Below, one piece after another: positions 1 to 10,832 of a stretch of 64,000 nucleotides of DNA (positions are counted from its first letter, which is position 1; each line of letters opens with the position of its first letter). The notes below the pieces were generated by a model, which was given only the letters and a program-made list of their open reading frames with translations, did no database searches and was not told the DNA's origin. The translations under genes were made by a program, and so were the position numbers. The stretch is from assembly GCF_964355755.1 (NCBI RefSeq), contig NC_092673.1, forward strand, positions 32,435,648-32,499,647, written 5' to 3'. Origin of the DNA: Antedon mediterranea (lineage: Eukaryota > Echinodermata > Crinoidea > Comatulida > Antedonidae).

Positions 1-2781
1 CCTACTCTGGAATAAGGGTCCAGTTGCCGTCACGTCAGCTCCTGTTTTAGCATCGTTAGACATTGGCAGACCAGATGACCAGTCACCTCTGAAAAGAAAC
101 AAACTTACAAAATTAACAAAAAATGTCTCAATTTAGATGGTCAAATCCATACAGCCAAACAATAGAGGGCGAAATAATTTTGAGCTTATTGTCATTTTAT
201 ATAAGGACGTGTGGCACAGGGTGTTGGGCGTTCGATTACTAATCATGAGGTCGAGGTTCGAATCCAACTCTCGCCACATTGCTTGTATCCTTAGGCAAGA
301 TACTTTACTTACCTTTGCCTCTCTCCACCCAGGTGTATAAATGGGTACCTGGTTAGATCAAGACACAACTTGGCGCTGATTACTAGCTGCATTATGGGAG
401 TATGTATACATACGTGTTTTATCCAAACAATTACTAGGGTAATAATGTTTCACATTAGGCGCTATATAAATCCAGAATCTTATTGTCATTTTACCTTGGT
501 ACATCTGAATAAGATGCAGGGTCCATGGGATCCAGTTCATCATCTCGACTTCTTTTCTTTCGCTGAGAATCTGAAAAAAATTGGCAAAACATTATGTTTG
601 AAAATAATACTAGTGTAAAAAATAGTTTACAAAAAAGTTTAAAAAACTATAAAAATTAGTAATAATCATTTACACTAACCTCTATTTTGTCTTCCAGGCC
701 TCTGATAAGGGGCATGTCTTCCCTTTTCACCTTTATCTTTGCCGCTCTGCTGGCCTGGAAAGGCTGGGCCAATTGATGGACCAATCTATACAAGTAAAAC
801 AAAAACTTATAACTAAGTAGGTACGACTATAAGAGGTTCTGCACAATATAGGAAGATGATGATGTTGGGTCACTCTTCCACGACAAAAAAATATAAATTT
901 CCCAAAAATATTGGATTGAAAGGATAAAAATTACAATCACATTCCGAATACCAGACTTTCTAGAAAACCAGACATATTTGACCAGCCAAAAGATGTCTGG
1001 TATTAGAAGAGTTGACTGTATTTACTTTTAAATTATTTGATTGTATTTATATGATGGATATTTGATGGGTCTAATGTTGTGATATGTACCTTTGGTGGTT
1101 CTAATCTGTCCCGGACTCCTTCATTTTGATTGTTTTGGGGTACTCTATCCAACGAGGAATCCCAGCGTGTTGTCACTTCCTTCTTTCTTGTCACTTCTTT
1201 TGTTTTCTCATTTTCTGCACTTGATACAGCCTCAGTTATAACAGCTTTTGGATCTAAAAAAAAAAAAATTTACCATAGAGACCCAAAAATTTAGGGTAAA
1301 AGCAGGAGGAATAGGTTTACACCAGAAGACTATTAATGTACAGTGTTTTGCCATATATATGCATACATCAGGAATTACACCAGAGTCCATAAGCAAGGAA
1401 GGATTTTTTCACCCTACATAGCACTATTAACTAGAGCCATGCCCATTCCTAGTCCTACAGCCTTCATAAAAAATGTCATAACACTATTAATACAGTAACA
1501 TACTGTAGCAAATTACTATTTAAAAACCGACAAACTTCTTATGGGTTCACATCACAGGTCTCATCAACTGGAAAGTAATATTGGGAGAAGTAGAGTATGT
1601 GCTTTCTAGTTACCTTTATGTTTCAAATACTTACCTAGTGGATGTAACCATGATACCTTATCTGTATCCGAGTCCCAGAAGTAGTGGTAGCCACTAAAAT
1701 GTATAAAAGAAATGTTTTATTAAAATTATCGGTCAAACTTGGTTCCAAATAGAGACACAACTTACTGGGACGAAAGCACAATCTTACTGAATTGACCAAT
1801 CACAAGCAATAGATTATTCAAACCTTTGCTTGTCATTGGTCGTTTGAGTTGCGTCTACAGTATGTAGTGGAAACCAAACCTTAATAGGGACGTTGATTGA
1901 CAATGTAGGAGATTTGATACCACCAGTTGGAAATTCTTTCATATAGGAATTCTTTGAGAGTCTTGATGCAAATTTTGTTGTTGTTACGATTTCAACACAT
2001 ATTTCTCAACTCAGCTAGCTAGGCTATACCATTACCATGATAGTTACTCTAACTGCTGAGGACAATCAAGAATATTGATCGGAATGGAAAGACATTATTA
2101 AAGAACAGTTTTACACACAAAACTACATCTGCCATGTACCGCAAACTTTATATCATCACATATTATACTTACGATGTTGGGTCTTTTATTCGAAACCATC
2201 CTGGTGGTAATTTATCATTTGAGAGTTCTTTTGAAGATGGGTGGTTAGTATTCAAGACATCGTCACCTGAGTAGTCTGCAGCAATAATCTCTTCGTCATC
2301 AGAAGCTGGTGAAGAAAAGTACCTATGTTTATTTTGATAGAGCTGCCAGTGCAGTACTGCAGTGTGTCTGAAACGGCCGCCAACATTTTCTAGGCCTACT
2401 ACTAGGCCTAGAGACCTTTACTCTAGTTAGCCTTACTAAGGCTTAGTTAGGCCGGTAGCCAACTACTAACTAAAAGGGTTCCTACTAGCCTATACTAAGT
2501 CTACTAGGCCTAGGCCTAGCTAGGCCTCTAGGCCTACTCTAGTAGGAGGGCCTAGCCTAGCTAGCTAGAGGCCTACCTAGGCCTACCCTAGTCTCCTAGA
2601 TAATAACTTTAGTTAGGCCTAATAAAGGGAGTATTAACCTGAATTTATAAATTAAAAGTGTACTTTGGTTATCCATTAATCTTAATGTACAAAAAATACC
2701 TTCATTTCGGGGCTCTATTTGAATGATTCCTCGCTTTTTCAAGCGAGCTGCCAACGCCGGTGGTAACCTTGAGGCCGCCAT
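1..2781 (-). CDS. PQBP1: Polyglutamine-binding protein 1 (WW-domain splicing factor), 3' end beyond window
   Basis: Seven exons read on the minus strand: 2700-2781, 2173-2305, 1635-1693, 1090-1253, 680-785, 495-570 and 1-88 (last one cut by the window edge). All junctions are GT-AG and the frame is continuous. The start gives [19 protein letters not shown], matching the PQBP1 N terminus. A WW domain spans about residues 60-92 ([13 protein letters not shown], then [16 protein letters not shown]), with both signature tryptophans at 64 and 87, split by an intron. The C-terminal part has [17 protein letters not shown] and [19 protein letters not shown], the conserved segment that in the family binds the U5 spliceosomal 15 kD protein. 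The known role is nuclear pre-mRNA splicing. The polar-amino-acid repeats of mammalian PQBP1 are replaced here by a short charged linker. Identity is very secure; exact splice choices are by eye. Confidence 0.95.
205..400 (+). mobile_element. tRNA-derived SINE in a PQBP1 intron
   Basis: The segment starts with a tRNA-like head (GTGGCACAGGGTGTTGGGCG, then GAGGTTCGAATCC, a good RNA polymerase III B box at about 252-264). A body follows containing TTAGGCAAGATACTTTACTT and CCACCCAGGTGTATAAATGG, the conserved tail seen in tRNA-derived SINEs of marine invertebrates. It lies in the last PQBP1 intron (89-494), antisense to that gene. A functional tRNA is unlikely because the head does not fold into a clean cloverleaf. 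The 3' boundary is approximate. Confidence 0.7.
1722..1886. mobile_element. MITE, TGGTTCCCACT terminal-repeat family, in a PQBP1 intron
   Basis: Inverted ends (AACTTGGTTCC at the left, GGAAACCAAACCTTAA at the right) enclose an internally palindromic body with ACCAATCACAAGC and GCTTGTCATTGGTC. The same family recurs at 16918-17100 and 51190-51405, with fragments near 27262-27355, 40560-40690 and 44640-44722. It is non-coding. Confidence 0.65.
2385..2615. repeat. AGGCCTA-rich tract in PQBP1 intron 1
   Basis: About 230 bases packed with TAGGCC, AGGCCTAG and CTAG words, repeatedly self-complementary because AGGCCT is a palindrome. There is no regular period and no coding frame. It lies between exon 1 and exon 2 of PQBP1. 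Isolated AGGCCTA words are scattered over the whole window, so this looks like a local enrichment of a genome-wide word. Confidence 0.6.
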
Positions 2782-3737
2782 GTTTGTTATGTTTGTATTG
2801 CGCCCTCATACGCATGACATTATTTCAAGCATGCGCAAACAAAAAGTTGGTAGAAGTATTATTTAAAGCGTGTTAAACTGAAAAAATAATGAAAGTTCAT
2901 TCATTAATCCAGGATTTGATTGTTGCCGTCATAATTAAGACTTTTCGGTCTAGTACTACCGACCGCAGATTAATTAAAAGGTCATTATTGAATCCCCAAT
3001 AACATCGTTCCTGTTCTTTTAACAATAAAATTAAGATGTTAAAAATGGCCATTTAATAATTAAACATAATTTAAATCTAAATTTAAATCCATTAACTATT
3101 AAATCCTTATTTTATCCGATATATTTCGTTTTATCTTCGATAATCAATCTATCGATTTCCTCGCAGAATTTGTATCACATATTCTAAGCACACTGCCGTT
3201 TATAACTCTAATGCACAAATGAATATTTCTTATTGAAGTTAAGTAAGCATACTTAATAACTGTATTTGAGTGAACTGCCGGTGTTTTTCTGATGTTCATG
3301 ATATTTCATTAATGTTACTTTGTATGACGATAAGACAAAGAATCAGCAAAATATGTTGATATTGCTAAATAATACTTCGAAAACGGCTACAATGCTCCTT
3401 AGTTTTTATCCCTATATGAAAATTCAGTTTATGAGGTATTTTAAATTGATGTCCTTCAATAATGGCTTGTAGAGATTTGATTAAGAGGAACGTTGCATGC
3501 TGCACCCGTGTAGGCCTACTAATATTGTCGTATCGACTTATAAATAATGAAAAGCATCCGTTAAAAGATTATATGAATTACCTATACTGATCAGATAATA
3601 GATGAACTTTAATCAAGGTTATAGCTTAAGATGCCTATAAATTGAGGTAACTTTCCCCGTTGGAGTGCATTTCTCAACTCAAACGACTGACGCCAGTATT
3701 CAGATTCAGAAGAGACAGTACGCCCAGATACACAATA
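2782..3737. other. Divergent intergenic region between PQBP1 and ligand gene 1
   Basis: 956 bases between two divergently transcribed genes, so it should hold both promoters. Near PQBP1 the sequence is somewhat GC-richer (GCGCCCTCATACGCATGACA), as for a TATA-less housekeeping promoter. On the other side a TATA-like element precedes ligand gene 1. I see no coding sequence or obvious repeat in the AT-rich middle. Confidence 0.6.
3636..3642 (+). promoter_or_regulatory. TATA-like box of ligand gene 1
   Basis: TATAAAT lies 102 bases before the start codon at 3738. The two paralogous genes have TATAAAAG at nearly the same distance (96 and 88 bases), which supports it. Confidence 0.55.
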
Positions 3738-6700
3738 ATGTTCAACAGCAACGCATTGGTAAGTGTTTGGAACCAAAAATGCACATATTTTATATGCCGT
3801 TAGAGCTAGAGCTCAACAGAAATGGAACATGTTGAAGATCTCTCTTCTCATGGTCTCAAGATCATGCAAGTTTTTGATCCATCCATCTTAGACATCACTG
3901 ACGATGAACTGGTTCAGCGCTTTATGGTGATGATATGAGTATTGCCTCTGTATATCTTGATTTTCAAGTTTTATTCTTTCCTCCATGATCAAGTTTCAAT
4001 TCTGACTATCTCATAATTGTGCATTTATTGCAAAGAGCTAAAGTATCTATACACATAAAAGCGACAGATATGGAAGTTTCTCACCAAAAGAGATAAGTCA
4101 GCAGCAGGTAATTAATGAGTTAATAATGTATGGTAACATTGTTATTTTATAATTATTCATTATTAATTTTAATTTCAGATTCTAGTAAGCTTGGCTCTGT
4201 TTCCAGTAGCACTTACTTACAAGCCAATTGATAAACTAAGCAAGGTGCCACCAGAAGGCGAGGCTTCGCTGATTCCAATCTGCCGCAGTAACATAGCTTC
4301 AGAGGCGTCAAAGGATCAGAAAAAAGATATTATAGATAAATTTGGAGCACCTCCGACTGAAGACGAGGAGTTGGCATTAGGACAAGACCCTACTGATTTG
4401 AAGAAAAAAAGGTAGGCCTAGATGAGATAATATTCAAGTTTAACACATCTTCATTATCAAAATAATGAACTGTTGGTTTGAGGTACTAAGAAAATGAACG
4501 TGTACCGGCGGTCACATGTGGGAAAATATCTTTGAATTACAGTATATCATGCCTACTCAAAAAGGCCAATCACTATAAATACAATCTACTTCGTTTCTTT
4601 GAGTTCCTTGCGTTCATTATATTTATATGTTTCTGGTTTGCTTGCTTTAGAGATGCTGTTGTCCTTCATCCGTACAAGTTATATTCGGACGTCTGTCCAG
4701 AAGTAAAAAAATCCTCCCTCCTCTACTACGCACAAAACAGCGCTGGTCAATGGGTCAAGCTTTTACAGACATCTTGGTACAAACAGTACTTTAACACTAA
4801 CTATTGCAAGTAAGTTTAATTAGATAAATAGTAAGCACGTTTAAAGCTCTGTCTACAAACTAGTTTTACAAAACAAGTGTTATATGCCCAATTATGGTAG
4901 TGATATGCTTAAATATGGTAGTGATATGACATCATCATGTCCATATATGAGGCGCTCCAGCTCAAAAACGGCGCTGTGTCGCAATAGACCAACCTATGTA
5001 ATAACTATCACAAAGTTCAATTTCAGCGAATTTGAAAAAAATTTCAATTTTATTTTTTTTACATAATATGAATTATTGATATGTGTTTTACCTACCCACG
5101 AAGTCTTATTATGAACCAATAAATATAAATGTGTTAAATTCCGTAATCTTTGAAGTGTGTTTCTTTTAAAATATCTGAAAACAAAAATGTACAGTGCCCG
5201 AACGACAATAAAATACTCCATTTTCGCTAGAAGTATCATCGGCTTTCTCCTTCACAAACTCCGCCATGTTTGGTATCGGCAGAAAGCTTAGATTTTATTC
5301 TATCTAACCCTGCCCTTGATTCGTTGGATAAATATTATTCTAACCAATTAAACATCGTCTTATTGCCGTCTTGTTGTTGCTATCTTGCCCAAACAAATCT
5401 GTAAAAACTACGTTGCTGATTGGTCAATTTTCATTACATCATTACTGAGCATGCGCATTTGCTATTTTTACGCTTCGATCTGGCAATCGCGCCTGCGCGA
5501 AGTAGATCGAACAACACATGTTCCAGGGAAATTCTTACGAAAACATACTTTCTTCATTCATCTAGCGATAACTATTATTATATTACTGATTTTTCGCAAT
5601 ACGTTCGTAATGTCTCGGAAGGACCCGCCTAAGGAAATTCTAGATGCGTTAAATGGTGCCAATGATTTTGGTTTTAATAATGAGGATGCTGAAGTAATGC
5701 ACTTGTCAATTGTATGACGCACTATACGACCCCCGGGAGTGGTGCGTCATGGGTGCGTCATTTACAAATAAATAATGACACAGGGGTGCGTCAAAGAACC
5801 CAAATGGTGCGTCGCCTCAATGTTCAATGGTGCGTCAATGTCCGTCACTTTACCACCGACCCGCGCCACCCAAAAAGCCTGAAAACAAGGCCTTGACGAT
5901 CGCGGAGGGGCGGCCAGGTTGTACATTGTCACGCTTGAGAGCGTCATCACTCGCGCCCTCTATCGGCCAAACTGGAAAATGACATAATATTTGTATTATA
6001 AATAGCCGTTCCAATCTTTGTGTGATTGTGTGATCGCGCGAGAACGTTCCTAGCCGGCCTAATTAACATCGATCGACAACCCTGGCGCGCCTCCATATAG
6101 CACCAGACACGCGTATTAGTTTGAGATTTTTGATATAACACTGCATGCACTGCAGTAGTCGGGGTCAAAAATCGTCAGTGAAGGTACGTCAAAAAGACAG
6201 TCATGGTGCGTCATAATTCACTAAAAGGTCCGTCAATAATTTAAAAATAGGTGCGTCATTGTCTAGTAAAGGTAAGTCACTTTTTTGACGCAGGGGTGCG
6301 TCATGGTATACAAAGGTATGACTCACATCGGACAAATGACGCACCTCTCCCGGGGGTCGTATAGTGCGTCATACAATTGACAAGTGCATAATTCAGCAAT
6401 ACTTTGAAGATTACTTCGGAGACAACGTCAATAAAGATGAAGATGACAGCAGTGACACTGATGATGATGATGATGATGATAACGTTTTCGAATACCAGAG
6501 TGACGGTGATTCCTCATCTCAACCAACTCATGATGACCAACTAGGCCTAGGCCTTTTTGCTGACGATGACGAAGTAGAGAATGGCCATCCGAGGCCTGTT
6601 ATCCAGAGGGTAGATGTCCTTAGATGTAATGAAATGCCTCTGTAAGTACATTTTATTTTTTCTTGTATGTAAACTTAAATCCGTCTTGTCACATTAAATG

Positions 6701-9700
6701 TTAATTATCACTATGAAGAAATGATATAACTTTAACTTTATATTATTAATATTACTAGCTAGGCTAGGCCTATGGTCTACTAATTCAATAAATTAGTTGA
6801 GGTAAAATAAAGTCAACTTAGGCCTAGGTTAATTAAAAATTTCAATAAGCAAATTTGATTTTTACAAATACATTCATGCTTGTTTGTTAAATTAAACTGT
6901 CCGTATTTGTTTTTCTTTAGTTGTGACAAAACTGCCGATTGGTGTAACATTCAAAATGACGAAGAACTGCAGAAAATCCGATCATTCAAACGCTGCAGAT
7001 GTGGTAATGGACCCGACAAAAACGTTTGCCTAAAACAATTTGAGGAAGAATTTATTTTACAAAGGCGTGCTGAAATGTGTGAGCTCAGTAATGTAGAACG
7101 AAAAATGTTCATCATGGGGCACATAAGTAGAAGCATTAACAGAGGACAAACCACGAACTGTACCAAGCGAAAGGCCCAAAAACAAAGAACAAGAACAAGT
7201 TGTACATACAAAGTTGATGGTTTTAAAGTTTGTCGACAAGCCTTTGAGTTTTTGCATTGGTAAGTGTTGTTAAAAAACAATAAACTGTTTAAAATTGTTT
7301 TTGCATTGCATACAATTGTGAATAATAATAATATCGTGAAAAATAAAATTAGACCATCTTAAAAAATAATTTCAATGTACGGTACTAAACAATAAATTTA
7401 ACTTGTGCCAGTGTATGTTTTATGGACAATTATAATCCAAAAACGAGAGGTACTGTATTACTATTAGCTTGTTTATACGAGTCACCAAACCAGATGAATG
7501 GCTTTGTTATATTGGAATCTGTGTTCTTTATTTTTTCTGTCCAGCATACAATGGACTTTGTTGTTGCTCTGAATACGCCCGGTCTAAAACAATAGTCCTT
7601 TATGTTCCCGGCTAAGAAATGTATATTTTCTTTTGTATTATTATGTTTGTTTTTTCTTGTAGCATCTCTAATTGTCAGTTGACTGCAATATGCAAGCATT
7701 TTAAGGAAAATGGAGTAACACCACCACGAAAAAACTCTGGTGGTCGGAACAAAACAGCCTTATCGCACAGTGATGTCAAGCATGTAGTGACATTTCTAGA
7801 AACATATGCAGAGAGAAATGGTTATGCCTTGCCGGGTAAAACTATGGGAGTGCGTTGCGATGACTCCAGGATGAGACTGTTACCAACTTGTAAGACAAAG
7901 AAAGCAATATTCAAAGTGTATGAGCAGCAAATGATTGAAGTTAACAGACGTAGGACAATGGCAGGTAATAAATATTCTAATAATAAAAACGAATTTACTG
8001 TCAATTCTAGCAGTTCTTAATTAATCAGATTTTTATAATTATAATGAATCATGAATCATAATCTGCTGCACCTCCATGTGAAATTTTCTTTTACTATAAA
8101 TACCCTTAACCTGCTTCTTTCTTATTTATAGGTCATATTCCTCTGCGGTTTGCAAGAAAAAGTTCATTTTATAAGATGTGGAAGGAGTACTGTCCGTACA
8201 TAAAAATTACAAAACCGAAAAGTGACCTATGTTGGGTATGCCAGAAAAACAATTCAGCTGTTTTCCACAGTGCAAATAGCAGTGATCAATCTAAACGTGA
8301 ACGGTAAGTTTTTGATTTGGTTTGTTATACAAGAACAAAACATTATGCATCTAAAGAAGAAAATATAGTGCTGTGCTGGTATCCTCCGCCCATGTCATGC
8401 TTACTTTTTTTTTCTTCACTTTTAGCAACAAACTAAAGATCGGAACAGAAACACTTAGTGTGAACCTACCCTAAAAAAAAAATTTGTTGTATACCTCTAT
8501 AACTTTGTTTTCATTTTCTATAGACTGGCCAATCAACTTGATCATTTGGATAAAGTCAGTAAAGAAAGAGCATTCTATAGAAGTAATGTTTTGGATGCAA
8601 AAGCAAATTTGAAAGGTGAAACTTTAGGGATTCATGCTCCATCTTCAAGGAAAATGAAAAGTCATTACAGTTTTGACTTTGCGCAGCAGGTACTTTATCC
8701 ATCTGATCCAGATCAACCTGGCCCAATTTATTTCATTACCCAGCGCAAATGTGGCATTTTTGGTGTTGCTGCAGAAGGCCTAGGAAAACAAGTGAACTAT
8801 TTAATTGACGAAGGAAGTCAAGCATCTAAAGGCGCAAACAGCGTCATAAGTTATTTACATCATTTTTTTGCTACATATGGCCTTGGAGAAACTGAATGTC
8901 AACTGAACTGTGACAATTGTAGTGGCCAGAACAAGAATAACTACCTTTTGTGGTACCTAAGCTGGCGCTGTATGCACAACCTACATGCATCATTGGCATT
9001 GCATTTCATGATAGCCGGCCACACAAAGTTTTCACCGGATTGGGCATTCGGACTTCTGAAGCAGCGTTACTTTCGATGTTTCGTTAGTTCACTTACAGAC
9101 ATGGAAGATGTTGTGCATACAAGTTCTACGACGGGTGTGAACATTCCCCAACTTGTTGCAAATGAAGGAGGGAAGGTATTTGTTAAAGCATATGACTGGA
9201 ATTCTTTCCTATCACCGTATTTTAGGAAATTGCCTAATATCTTAAAGATGCACCACATCCGATTCTCGTCAGAAAATCCTGGAATGGTGTATTACAAGGA
9301 GTATATTGATACGCCAGAACAAAGCCTACAGTTGCTCAAGAATGTAAACAACATACCGCCACTTATTTTACCAGAACCCATTCCATACCCTGGTTTATCA
9401 TTAAAAAGGCAATCATACCTCTATGACTCGGTACGAGAGTTTTGTAAATTTGAGGCAAGAGATATTGTGTGTCCCGCTCCAAGCGAGTAGAGGTCCTGTC
9501 GCAATAATGTTGTAGAGTTAAAAATCTTGTTTAGCAATTTATTTATTTGCAATAAAATTTATTTAGATTTTAAATGACAGTTGCGGCAATTTTAACTGGT
9601 CAAATATTTTAATTTTTATTTGTTTGTATTTTAATGTGCAATCTATTCACTTTTCTATTAAATGAAATTTTTGGACGATCATACTGGTTTAACTTTTTTA

Positions 9701-10832
9701 ACAGGGCAATGACTTTAATGGCAATTTATTAATATACTTTTATTTATACTTTCATTTTATACTTTCATTTTATACAGTAATTCAAAAATGTGTATATAAA
9801 TTTTCTCAGTGTCATGCTTTGTCAACTTTCATTTTGTTGGCATTCAGTTGTGAAAATACTGTTTTTGAAAATGATAATGTTGAAATAAATTAATGATTTT
9901 AACAACTAATGTTCTTTATTATATTTTTATTGTGTGTGCAAAATTTCTTTAGAATCAGACAATGGGAACTTTACTGTTGCTATGGTGTTTTGACTGTCCT
10001 TTTCCAAAACCAGCACAGTTTACGCTCTGTTGATTTCAAATTCGTTTTCCTCTAAAACCTGGATTTCCTTTTTGTGAAAGTGCTGTTTAGTTTTTGACTT
10101 ATAACTTTGGATAGGTTCAACTAAATTTAATGTATGATATATCATTGTAAAGCTTAATATGTAAAGAATATGAATTTATAAAAAGATAGGAATAAAAAAA
10201 ATTGATCTGGATGCTGATTTTGAGCTGGAGCGCCTCATATGATCACATTTGTTGCCACATAAGTTTGATAGTGTAGACAGAGCTTTACAGAGTCAGATTT
10301 CTTATTTGCATTGTATTTTTTTCTGTTGACAGTTGTTTATGAATATTGTAATTGATATAAATAAATATTGTTGATGAATCAATGTGTATACATTAGTAAA
10401 ATGCCGTATGTATCCATACAAAACGGCAAAGAGTCTGTTAATCCAGGTATGGATTCTAATCTGGGTGGATCTCGCTATTTTGTTTGTGTGCTGAAGGGGA
10501 TGGGAGTTGAGGAAGTGTGGTCTGGTATGAACCAGTAATTGCTATTCAGTCAATTGAAATAATACTCTTATTTTTCTTCTAGATATAAAACCTGCCAATC
10601 TTCTTACGGAAGTCCTGCGATCAAAAATGGCAGATGCTTCCAGAAATACAACTACGTAAGAGCTCTCGTATACAGGCCTCATTCATGTGGTTGGGGATAC
10701 AACGTCTTCCAGTGGCAGAATATCCGCGTACCATCTTGCTGTTCCTGCCGTATCTATAACATTTATCCAATAGATCCAATAGGACCAATAGAGCCAATAG
10801 GACCAATAGACGACCTAAAACATGCTGAATAA
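3738..10832 (+). CDS. Secreted neurotrophin/Spaetzle-like cystine-knot ligand 1
   Basis: Four exons: 3738-3758, 4179-4411, 4651-4809, 10583-10832, giving 220 residues. Exon 1 plus the start of exon 2 encode a signal peptide (MFNSNAL, then ILVSLALFPVAL). A charged propeptide with one cysteine ends in a polybasic DLKKKR site at the exon 2/3 junction, a plausible furin cleavage site. The mature part has eight cysteines in the order of neurotrophins and Spaetzle: DVCP, NYCK, KTCQ, GRCF, HSCGW and PSCCSC, with the landmarks WYKQYF, YNYVRALVY and WQNIRVPSCC. These resemble FKQYF, THTFVKAL, WRFIRI and CVC of neurotrophins and IPSCCKC of Spaetzle. The tail carries a short PI(D/G)PI repeat absent from the paralogs. 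Intron 3 is 5.8 kb because a DNA transposon sits in it. Family assignment is by motif; receptor (Trk-, p75- or Toll-like) is unknown. Confidence 0.85.
5610..9490 (+). CDS. Transposase-like protein of the 5.4 kb element (DUF7869-like), broken by a MITE
   Basis: Exons: 5610-5697 plus 6392-6641 (one exon split by a MITE), 6921-7259, 7663-7964, 8132-8303, 8524-9490. Ignoring the MITE and one TAA copy the frame is open for 705 codons. The N-terminal part is acidic with an Asp run. The middle has cysteine pairs (CDKTADWC, CRCGNG, CWVC) that could bind zinc. The last exon has YLIDEGSQASKGAN, CDNCSGQNKNN (about 8908-8940) and AGHTKFSPDWAFGLLKQRYF (about 9014-9073), the hallmarks of a family common in animal genomes that I believe is catalogued as DUF7869. 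The aspartates in LIDE, CDNC and SPDW are candidates for an RNase H-type catalytic triad; that is inference. As it stands exon 1 is interrupted, so this copy is probably not functional unless the MITE is excised or spliced around. Confidence 0.75.
5698..6388. mobile_element. 691 bp PIF/Harbinger-type MITE nested in the transposase exon
   Basis: Nearly perfect inverted repeats of over 40 bases bound it: TGCACTTGTCAATTGTATGA continuing into CGCACTATACGACCCCCGGGAG, and the reverse complement at the right end. It is flanked by TAA on both sides (5695-5697 and 6389-6391), the 3 bp TWA-type duplication of PIF/Harbinger elements. Removing it with one TAA rejoins the transposase frame through AEVIQQYF. 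The interior carries many copies of GGTGCGTCA in the same orientation near both ends, and no coding frame. Confidence 0.88.

Larger units (their letters stand above)
4844..10285 (+). mobile_element. 5.4 kb autonomous-type DNA transposon in intron 3 of ligand gene 1
   Basis: The ends are imperfect inverted repeats: AAGCTCTGTCTACA at 4844 and TGTAGACAGAGCTT ending at 10285, each next to TA. A second inverted stretch, GAGGCGCTCCAGCTCAAAA, lies at about 4948-4966 and again inverted at 10221-10239, so the terminal structure is over 100 bases long. The interior encodes a multi-exon transposase-like protein (5610-9490). The left end carries ATATGGTAGTGATATGACAT followed by CATCATGTCCATATATG, shared with short MITEs elsewhere in the window. 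The target duplication may be TA; it is not certain. The superfamily is not assigned with confidence. Confidence 0.75.

Noticed and set aside
3822-3938. 38-codon frame (MEHVEDLSSHGLKIMQVFDP ...) in intron 1 of ligand gene 1
   Set aside because: No family match, no splice link to the neighbouring exons, and short enough to be chance; possibly a transposon scrap.
5385-5717. 110-codon frame with a hydrophobic N-terminal half
   Set aside because: The part before 5610 has no family resemblance; the real transposase start is more likely the MSRKDPP methionine, and the end is MITE sequence.
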